This document shows, piece after piece, positions 55,447 to 64,000 of a stretch of DNA of 64,000 nucleotides (position 1 is its first letter; each line of letters starts with the position of its first letter). Both the position numbers and the translations under genes were made by a program. This DNA is from Symbiodinium natans. Lineage: Eukaryota; Sar; Dinophyceae; Suessiales; Symbiodiniaceae. The stretch covers positions 175,001-239,000 of the forward strand of contig CAJNDS010002231.1 in assembly GCA_905221605.1 (NCBI GenBank), given 5' to 3'. The notes under the pieces are model-generated. The model ran no database searches. It was not told the origin of the DNA and was given only the letters and a program-made list of their open reading frames with translations.

Positions 55447-55709
55447 GGCCCTCTTGGCGACTCTCCGCCGCAAGCTTCAATTTCCCGAAGTGGGGGGCGG
55501 GGGCAGGCTTAAGCCACAGGTCGAAGCCGGCCACAGCAGAGCATTCTGGCCATGCCACTCAAACTCCAGTCACGTCTAGCTCGCTACGTTGCAAGGATAT
55601 CAACAACAGAGAACTGCAAGCAGACAGTGTCAGGTTGCTTCTGCTGCATGCTGCCAGTACGCAACCCTCAACCGCGCAGCCCCAAGGCCGGGAAACCCCG
55701 CTACTACCC

Positions 55710-55740
<31 letters not shown>

Positions 55741-55761
55741 AAGCAAAAAACTCTTACCCTC

Positions 55762-55866
55762 CTACTTCCCCACAAGCGCCTGCTTCATCTGGAGACGAAC
55801 GATTTCGGCACGATCGACCCTGACCTGCTTGCGCACGCTGTAGTCCGTGGGCATGTCGTAGGCCGC
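55762..55866 (-). CDS. Gene B terminal exon
   Basis: 35 codons ending in TAG: AAYDMPTDYSVRKQVRVDRA then EIVRLQMKQALVGK. Acceptor CCAG|GCG. Codon third positions are strongly G/C. This is the 3' end of a second minus-strand gene, 316 bp upstream of the gene A start, so the two genes are in head-to-tail tandem as is common in dinoflagellates. I do not recognise the protein. Confidence 0.5.
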   Translation of the reverse strand, partial: AAYDMPTDYSVRKQVRVDRAEIVRLQMKQALVGK

Positions 55867-56246
55867 CTGGCTAAGGAGACCCCTTGTTTAGAGTCCAGGT
55901 CAGCAATATAACCTTAAATGATCATGAGGATGGTCTTTTTTATATAGTAGGTTCAGGGTTTAGGGTTTAGGGCGTTTAGGGTTTAGGGTTTAGGGTTTAG
56001 GGTTTAGGGTAGTTTAGGGCTCAGTATACCCTAAACCCTTTTGCCTAAACCCTAAACCCTAAACATACCATATATATAAGTGCATCGGTACATGGACCCT
56101 TCGGGGAAGCGTAGGGTGAATTGCCGATACAAGCTGGAAGCAACGCAACCGGTTACACTCCCCAACTCTGTTTCGTCTCTCGGGTTTAGGGTTTAGGGTT
56201 TAGGGTTTAGGGTGGGCACCCTACACTTCCAAGACCTGCGCGCCTC

Positions 56247-56318
56247 CCTCGGCACCACCACGTACTTCATGAGGCGCTGCAAGGCGTTCAGCACGTTCAA
56301 GAAGAAGGTGAAGGTCAT
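56247..56318 (-). CDS. Gene B upstream exon (candidate)
   Basis: 24 codons in the minus frame: MTFTFFLNVLNALQRLMKYV then VVPR, with almost only G/C third positions and a GA donor (AGG|GAGG). Phase 0 fits the terminal exon. The island lies between TTTAGGG arrays. A plus-strand reading is also open with G/C third positions, so the strand is uncertain. Confidence 0.35.
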
Positions 56319-56329
56319 GGATCTTGGTG

Positions 56330-56485
56330 GGTTTAGGGTTTAGGGTTTAGGGTTAGGGTTTAGGGTTTAGGGTTTAGGGTTTAGGGTTTAGGGTTTAGGG
56401 TTTAGGGTTTAGGGTTTAGGGTTTAGGGTTTAGGGTTTAGGGTTTAGGGTTTAGGGTGTAGGGTTTCGGGTTTCGGGTTTAGGGT
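56330..56485 (+). repeat. Interstitial telomere-type array (TTTAGGG)n
   Basis: About 20 units beside the gene B candidate exon. Confidence 0.95.
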
Positions 56486-57073
56486 TTCGGGTTCCAAGAC
56501 CTTGGGAGCTTTCGGCTTGGGACTTATATCTAGATAGGCCGGGTGTAGTCTTCCTATGGCCTGGTGGGTGGCGGGAGGGGGGAGTTTAGAGCTTAGGCTT
56601 CAGGGATTTAGGGTATTTGGGGTTTGCAAGGTGCGTTGTTAAGGGTCAAGGGCTGCTAAGGGTTGGGAGGCTTTAGGGTTTTTAGGGCTGGAGGTTGATT
56701 GAGAAAGTGTACCAAGAAGGGTTTGAGGTTTAGGGCTGTGGGGTTTCCGGTTTGCATGAGCGTTTCTGGGTTTAGGGGTCGGTTGCTGACATCGAAAACG
56801 GAGCCACAAATCCGCCCCAAGCCCTAACCCTAAACCCTATCCCCAAAGGGTCCGTGTGTGGTTATGGGCAACACTTGGCCCTGTTTGTGCCCAAGCTCGA
56901 CATTGTTCCAGAGGCCCACTCGCTGTTTTACCCTAATATCACACGCCAAGGTGAAAGAAGCACCATGCAAGACCCGAAATGCCACGAATGGGCCCTGTTC
57001 CACCTATGCAAGCAAGCACGCTGGGGGGTGGGTCGGGGGAAGGGGGGTCCCAGGGTCCATGGAGCTTGAGGGT

Positions 57074-57104
<31 letters not shown>

Positions 57105-57107
57105 TGT

Positions 57108-57178
57108 GTGACATGTGTGTGTGCACATGCATGTACGTGCGTGTGTGGGTGCGTGCGTGGGTGCGCGCGTGTGTGGGA

Positions 57179-57246
<68 letters not shown>

Positions 57247-57398
57247 TGTGTGTGTGTGTGTCTAGTGTTATAGTGTCTGTGTCTGTGTCTGTGTCTGTGT
57301 CTGTGTGTGGGTGTGTGGTGTGTGTGGGTGCGTGGGTGTGTGTGTGTGGGTGTGGGTGTGGGTGTGGGTGTGGTGGGTGTGTGTGTGTGTGCGCGCGC

Positions 57399-57476
<78 letters not shown>

Positions 57477-57970
57477 GTGCGTGTGTGTTTGTGTACATGT
57501 GTGTGCGTGCGTGAGTGCGTGTGTGTGTGTGTACATGTGTGTGTGTGTGTGTCTTTGTGCGCTTTATGTGTGTGTGTGTGCGCGAGTGTCTTTGTGTGCT
57601 TTGTGTGTGTGTGTGTGTGTGTGCGTGTGTGTGTGTGTGTGCGCGAGTGTCTTTGTGTGCTTTGTGTGTGTGTGTGTCTTTGTGTGCTTTGTGTGTGCGT
57701 GTGTGTCTGTCTGTGTGTGCTCTTGTGTGTGTGTGTGTGTATCTCTATAGGTCTCTGTACACTGTCTCTGTGTGTGTGTGTGTGTGCGTGTGTCTCTGAT
57801 CTTTATAGGTCTCTGTACACTGTGTGTGTCTGTGTTTACTGTCTGTTTAAATTTGTGGGGGGGGCGGGGTGGGGGAGGGGAGGGGGGGGCATGGGGGGGG
57901 GGGGGGGCAGGGGGGGGGGGGGGGCAGGGGGGGGGGGGCAGGGGGCAGGGGGGGAGGGGGGGGGGGGCAG
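57108..57970 (+). repeat. (GT)n-rich block followed by poly-G
   Basis: About 720 bp of GT-rich simple sequence (57108-57835), then a G-rich run 57855-57970. Long open frames of Val/Cys or His/Thr here are artefacts. No gene seen from 56500 to 58820 apart from this. Confidence 0.92.
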
Positions 57971-58139
57971 GGCGGACCATAAATGATTGCAGGATGGTTC
58001 TTGCTGTGTGTATGTGTGTAGTGTCTCTGTGTGTGCGTGTTTGCTCGCAAGAGAGAAAGACGGCGAGAGAAAGACGACAGAGCCCGAGAGGAACGAAGAG
58101 TGAGAGAATGGTTTCAGCATGTGTGTGACTGTGTCTGTG

Positions 58140-58824
58140 CTGAGCACATGGATGCTTGCTTTGAATTGATTCTTGCTGACTGATCAGTAGCCAACCACAT
58201 CACATGGATGAGTCATGAATCTTCGATGCTTGCCCAGCCACTTCAGGCAGTGTCGGTCTGCGTTTAATTTCTGGGATTTTCTGGGCAGGGACAGCTGTGA
58301 TAGGTGCTATAGCACTTCAAATTCTGTGGTCATAAAATGGCAAGTTCAGGCTCCAAAATTTTAAAGGGTGCAAGCCTGTAGGTTGAAAGATATACTTCCA
58401 GGCTGTTATCAAGTGTACCCTAAACTAGCGGATGCCCTCGGCAAATCAGGACGTTTCCCGACTGTTTCCCGACTGTCTGCTTTTTTTTTTGCGATACCCG
58501 GCCCAGCATGCCGGGCCGAATTCTTCTCCTGGAAGCCGGCCGCAAGCGCGAGCGAGGCACGACGGTGCTAGATCTGCAGCGATCGTGCGTGAATGCAACA
58601 TGTGCTTGAACATGCGCATGTGTTTGAGCCCTTTCCTGGATGAATGCTGTTTTCAAGGACTACCACGACCGAGATGTGTGTAAAGCATGTGTGTGGCATA
58701 TGTGTGTACATGTACTGTGGCATATTCGCCGCCGATCCCTCACGCAGACAAGGCTTGTGAACTAGAGTGAACAAGCTTCGTTTTACGAACAAAATCCTCA
58801 TTTTATTAATAAACATTGTTGACC
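58140..58824. other. No gene recognised
   Basis: Unique sequence between the GT/poly-G block and the gene C candidate start. No exon, RNA gene or repeat that I can support. Confidence 0.4.
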
Positions 58825-61800
58825 ATGGCCGCCCCGGGAGTGGTGCTGAAGCAGATCGACGGGCAGAGGAAGTGCCCGAGCAGTGGTGCAATTCTCACTG
58901 GCAAGATTATTACCTCTCCGTTGCGATTCTTCATCTCAGTGTCTTGCTGCAGATCTACGTTCCGACTGGTGCAAGAATGCACTCGATGTGGCCTTTAAGT
59001 TTGTGTACTGTGTGTGCGTGTGTGCGTGTGTGCGTGTGTGCGTGTGTGTGTGTGTGTGTGTGGGCTGCGACTATTTGCAGCACTGTACTATCTGCAATGT
59101 CTAACAAAGGACGACGGCCTACGCATCGTCAGAGCACTGCGCTATCCTGTCGAAGCCCGGCTGGCCGAGGTGAAGAATTCCAAGGTCTTGGCCAGCTTAT
59201 TATTTTCCGGAAACCGGTACCATTGTATGGATCTGTAAATGTGTTTAAATTCCACCCTGTTCGCAGGACTTCCCCATCCTGACGATGCTTGGCACCAAGG
59301 TGTGCCAAGATGACTTGGAAACTGATGCCAACTACGAAGTACTCAAGTACTACACGATAGAGATGTTGAAGGGCATCACCCTGCCAGTTGCAAAGGGGGA
59401 TCTCGTATCATCGAAACAGCATCGTGTCCGATTCTCAGTACCAATTTCACAATCATGATTGATATGATCGGTCTGTCTTGCTCGATGTTGCAATATTTTA
59501 GGTTGCCAGAGATAGCTGCCCTGATCGAGGCAGCGCTGCTGTATGTTGGCATAGTATATGGCCTGCATGGGTCACTCAAAGTCAAGGGCGCCAAGGGCAA
59601 GCTGAAAGCCGGGCCGACCACAGACTACATGCATTTTCAGATCATTGTATGACTCGCACAGTCGTAGAATGCATTCGCAGGTCTGGGCGGAATTACAAGG
59701 AACGCGTCTAAAGTACTTCGCAAGCCACTTGTGTTACATCATTCACAGAACACCCAGGGCAAGGCTGGGCCGTGTGTGCATTATTTCTGTTTCCTGATCA
59801 TGAAGGGAGAGGGGGGGGGGGGGGGAATCTGGGAAGCGTTTGTGCAGGGGCCAGAAGACATTGATACTGAAGACGCTATATTATCGTATCAATGGTCTGG
59901 CGATCCCGGAGAAGAAGTCAAGCAACTCGAGCCTCAACAGTGTTGCCTCGGGTTCAGAGGCGAGCCTTCTTTGTGTCGATGTCTTGGGTGCATGTGATGT
60001 GGCAGCTGCTTTTCCAGCACTAGTCTTTCTGCCAGGGCACGATGTCAACAGATGATGTGCTGATCTCAATTTCGGACAATGAGGCCAGACAGGGACTCTC
60101 TTTGATGGCTTCGCGCTTACTTTCCGTGCTTGCTGCAGGATGCTGAGCTAGAGATCCTTAGTGGGTCCGACGGTGAAGGTGAGCTCGAGGATGAGCAGGA
60201 GCACTTAACCCTAAACCCTAAAGCCCAAACCCTAAACCCTGAAATATAGTTTTGGCTAATTGCAACTCCTGTGGTTCGATGCCAGGAGCCCGTGTTTTCC
60301 GGCGCGGCTGATGGGGAGGCAGAATTTATATGAAGAAGTACAGAAGAATATTCAGCATGTGTGGTGTCAGAACTAGCTAGATCGGGCATTTGCTGTAAGC
60401 AGGCCGATGCAAGTGATGATGAACTTGAGAGACCTGCGGCAAGCTTGCCGGTTGGGGAGGTCCGCTACATTCGAATTCGATCAACAGTGTTGCCTTTGAT
60501 CCGAGATGCAGAGTGACAATGTAGATTCATTGCATTTATCCCCTTGAAAGGAGACACGGAATGAGCTCATATTGGTCGACTCAGACGAGGAGCTGGAGGG
60601 AGCGATACCGGAGGCTGAGAGTGTAGATTGAGCAAAGCAGTATGTGTGTTGTTTTTGATTATGTGTTTGATTTAGATATATGCAATAGATATCGAGTTCT
60701 GTGTGATTGAAGATACATTTTCTAGAGATCCAGGAGTTATCAGCTGCAGACTGTTGTGTGTGCTGCTTCGGTGTGGCTGCTACATTCTGCTTGGATCAGA
60801 CCCTCAATGCGTGAAGCGAATCATTTTAATTTGAAGTCACATCAGTCGTTGTTAAAGAAAACATAAAAAGAGCCAAATACGAGAAAGTACATTTTCGATA
60901 TTTGAGATTCATCGATATTAATATGCACGGCTAGTGGTAGTGCATCATCAAATCTATAATCCTGTATGAGCCTGACCGAGCTGGAGACTATAGTACGTGA
61001 CCCGAAATGGCTTCGCAAGTGCGCTGGATGTTTGTTATCCATAAATTTCCACATCCGGACCGCCCGGGCGAGCTGTGCAAATATGGAGAAGTGCCAGCCT
61101 ACACGGATCGATATCGCACCGTGGAGAAGATGATGAAGCGTGATGTAGTTGGAAATGACGTCGGCATTTTCCTGCCGCGCAAGACTCGATGCCGTGATGG
61201 GTGTGAACGTGCTGTGCCTACCCTGTACAAGTTCAGAGAAAGGGACTTTCCGGCTGGCACCCTCCGCTTCGACAACTGGGCCCATAAAGAACGGTTGGTC
61301 TTTACCAGACTTCCTCCTGTGCCTGGTTGGCAGGCGGGCAGATTGCAATTAATTGTACAGTACAAATAACACACTGTGCATGTGCAGTTTTACAGATCTG
61401 AGACGCATATTTGATTTTCGTGTCTATGTGCAGGTGGATTTGCTGTGCCGGCTGGGTCCAGGGGGTCCCAGTCCTGGACTTTTGGCCCCCAGACGTGCGT
61501 GGGTTCAATTACAAGCGCAGGCTGCTGTAACATATCTATGAACAAATATCGTGCACAAAAAAATATGTATGTCTGCCCAAAACAAAATGACGATGTCAGC
61601 CTGCTTTCACGAGGCAGAGGTGGAGGGTCAGGATGGCACGGTAGTGGTGATGCAAGCCAGCCTGGAGGGCTCTGCAGAAGATGTGGAGGACTGCACTTGT
61701 GCAGTCGATGTCTATATGTGTGCTTGCAGACTTAGACTAGTACTATGCTAGGCTGCAGCTGACACGATGTGGGAGTCACTGGCCGATCCACAGCTGGAGG

Positions 61801-62320
61801 CCATGCAGGGTTCTTGCAATCGAGGTATATAGTTCGAGGCAGCTCATATGATCCCAAGCTGTCCACTCTCCAGAAGCTATAGCATAGGTGAATTCCCGGA
61901 ATGGTGATGCAATTGCTCCTGGGAATGCTGGAGATTTGTCGCCGTTAGTGCCAAATCCGGATGTGACTTGTGTGCACTATTCCGAGACACGTTTGTAGTT
62001 TTTTAATGCACATGGCTTTCCTGCACAATGCTGAGGCATGGCGCCCAAATCCCCGACCTCTTTTGGATGAGACTTGTACGCAGTGCTGATCTGGAGACAT
62101 GGGGTGTGAATTCTCCGGCATGTGTGTGTGTGATGATAAGGACAGCGCCACTTCGGATGGATCGGTTCCTATGGAGGCCTTGGAGGTATAGTGTGTCTTT
62201 AAGATTTGGTGCGTTGCTGGTTCAATGACACAAATTTTCAGGTTTCAGTTTTAGGAGAGGGAACGGAAGTGGGGGAGGAAGGGGGGTGGGGAGGGGAGGG
62301 GGGCAGGAAGGGATGGGGGC

Positions 62321-62353
<33 letters not shown>

Positions 62354-63125
62354 AAACAAATATACAATTGCAGCTTCTGCTGCAGGTGGAACCCCGGTCT
62401 CCAGACGACTATGCAGGGCCGGACGATGTTCCTGCCCCTCCATCAGCCTAGCAGCTGACATTTTTAGGTTTGGATGTGGCCTTTTTCTCTGTACATGTAG
62501 TTTCACATATGGATGTTTTTGCTTGGTCTAACCAACTTGCAAGCTCAGGTGGAGCTAGAGCTGTGTCAAGGCAATGGCACCCTGCAATCGGAGGTGCCTA
62601 TTCTCTGTGCATGTCTTTATTCGTGTGCCCTCAACCCTAAGCCCTAAACCCCTAATTAACCCCTAAGTAACCCCTAACTAACCCCGAATTAACCCCTAAG
62701 TAACCCCTATTTAACCCCTAGTTAACCCCTAGTTAAACCCCTAAACCCCTAAACCCTAAACCCTAAATGGGTGGCTCATTGGCTGGTTCCCCCAGGTGCA
62801 TCAGCCTCCCCATCTACAATACTTTGGCCCCGACGATGTGCCTGCTCCTCCATCTGATGTGCCTACACATGCACATTATTGCTGAGCGTGCACGCGTGGC
62901 TGATATGTGTGTTCTGAAAATAAAGTTCGCAGCAGGCCAGCAGTACCAGTGAGCCTGAAGCTTCGGTGGGAGCCAACACGAACTTTGACAATGTGCCCAG
63001 TGCTCCATCGGATGTTCCTAGGCTGCTGTCATCGGACTTTACTAGCCGTTATATGAATATTTTCGCACATGTGTGCAGTGTAATTCCCAGGTGCAGCCGG
63101 CTTTGGGTGAGGCTGTCGGAGCTGC
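58825..63125 (+). CDS. Gene C: plus-strand multi-exon gene with acidic and Pro-rich exons (partial model)
   Basis: Small exons with AG acceptors. Candidate start MAAPGVVLKQIDGQRKCPS at 58825. Exons: 59081-59184 (LYYLQCLTKDDGLRIVRALR then VKNSK), 59267-59299 (DFPILTMLGTK), 60139-60178 (DAELEILSGSDGE), 60403-60459 (ADASDDELERPAASLPVGE), 60551-60620 (ETRNELILVDSDEELEGAI), 62386 onward (VEPRSPDDYAGPDDVPAPPS), 62549-62593 (VELELCQGNGTLQSE), 62796 onward (PDDVPAPPSDVP), 63091 onward (VQPALGEAVGAAQLQ). Many introns use GT donors, unlike gene A. The acidic Ser/Asp/Glu exons suggest a disordered nuclear protein, but I do not recognise it. Exon joins in the middle are not resolved. Confidence 0.42.
61007..61369 (+). 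CDS. Possible exon or small ORF within the gene C region
   Basis: Open for 120 codons from ATG: MASQVRWMFVIHKFPHPDRP and, later, RDFPAGTLRFDNWAHKERL. The composition is protein-like, but the opposite strand is open for 168 codons too. No family recognised and no clear splice context. Confidence 0.25.
   Translation: MASQVRWMFVIHKFPHPDRPGELCKYGEVPAYTDRYRTVEKMMKRDVVGNDVGIFLPRKTRCRDGCERAVPTLYKFRERDFPAGTLRFDNWAHKERLVFTRLPPVPGWQAGRLQLIVQYK
62279..62352 (+). repeat. Poly-G tract in the gene C region
   Basis: GGGGA-rich then about 30 uninterrupted G. Confidence 0.9.
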
Positions 63126-63169
63126 TCAACTGCAAGTGTGCCCTACCAGTGTTGCACTATGGCTCACTT

Positions 63170-64000
<831 letters not shown>

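Noticed and set aside
57108-57986. Long open frames in the (GT)n and poly-G block (Val/Cys or His/Thr repeats)
   Set aside because: Pure simple-sequence repeat; open in several frames on both strands and without protein-like composition.
61007-61369. A confident gene for the 120-codon plus-strand frame
   Set aside because: The opposite strand is open for longer, and no family or splice context supports either; kept only as low confidence.

Overview
The window reads as nuclear DNA of a dinoflagellate. It is packed with interstitial telomere-type repeats in both orientations (TTTAGGG / CCCTAAA). Genes are split into very small exons with non-canonical donors (mostly GA and GC, a few GT) and strict AG|G acceptors. 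The exon peptides follow, from memory, a large unnamed dinoflagellate family of secreted coiled-coil proteins.

Most of the window (about 770-55446) is one minus-strand gene, here called gene A. I count 31 small exons (one of them weak) carrying about 1.9 kb of coding sequence over 54.7 kb. It starts with a signal peptide at 55446 and stops at 770. Reading phase is preserved across nearly all the proposed junctions. Its introns usually begin (in the sense direction) with TTTAGGG-type repeats and end with CCCTAAA-type repeats, so the two ends of an intron can pair. Several families of short foldback (MITE-like) elements also sit in them. Two large mobile elements are nested in gene A introns.

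Intron element 1 (13756-30876, 17.1 kb, AT-rich) is a Polinton/Maverick or polinton-like virus. It has long terminal inverted repeats beginning AG and ending CT, and a 5-bp direct repeat CATTT at its edges. It carries a packaging ATPase, a double-jelly-roll major capsid protein, a penton-type minor capsid protein, a receptor-fibre protein with a C-terminal S74 chaperone, a lipase-like protein, a family-B DNA polymerase, a retroviral-type integrase, a small conserved GYSDFT/LLWNKPT protein and several small unknowns. Almost every gene is broken by frameshifts or stops. An RCC1-repeat gene of host-like composition lies just inside the right inverted repeat.

Intron element 2 (40521-49428, 8.9 kb) is a Copia-type LTR retrotransposon on the minus strand. 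Its 216-bp LTRs read as identical, it has a GACCC 5-bp target duplication and an initiator-Met-like primer site, and its gag and pol frames are long and open. Its polyprotein has two unusual extra domains between protease and integrase: a methyltransferase-like domain with a Pro-Cys motif, and a complete 2-oxoglutarate/Fe(II) dioxygenase signature. The protease is split across a +1 frame change.

Upstream of gene A lies the 3' end of a second minus-strand gene (55762-56318). A (GT)n and poly-G block follows. From about 58.8 kb a plus-strand gene with small acidic, Pro-rich exons runs to about 63.1 kb, and the window ends in a long (CT)n tract. I saw no rRNA, tRNA, CRISPR array or spliced-leader gene.
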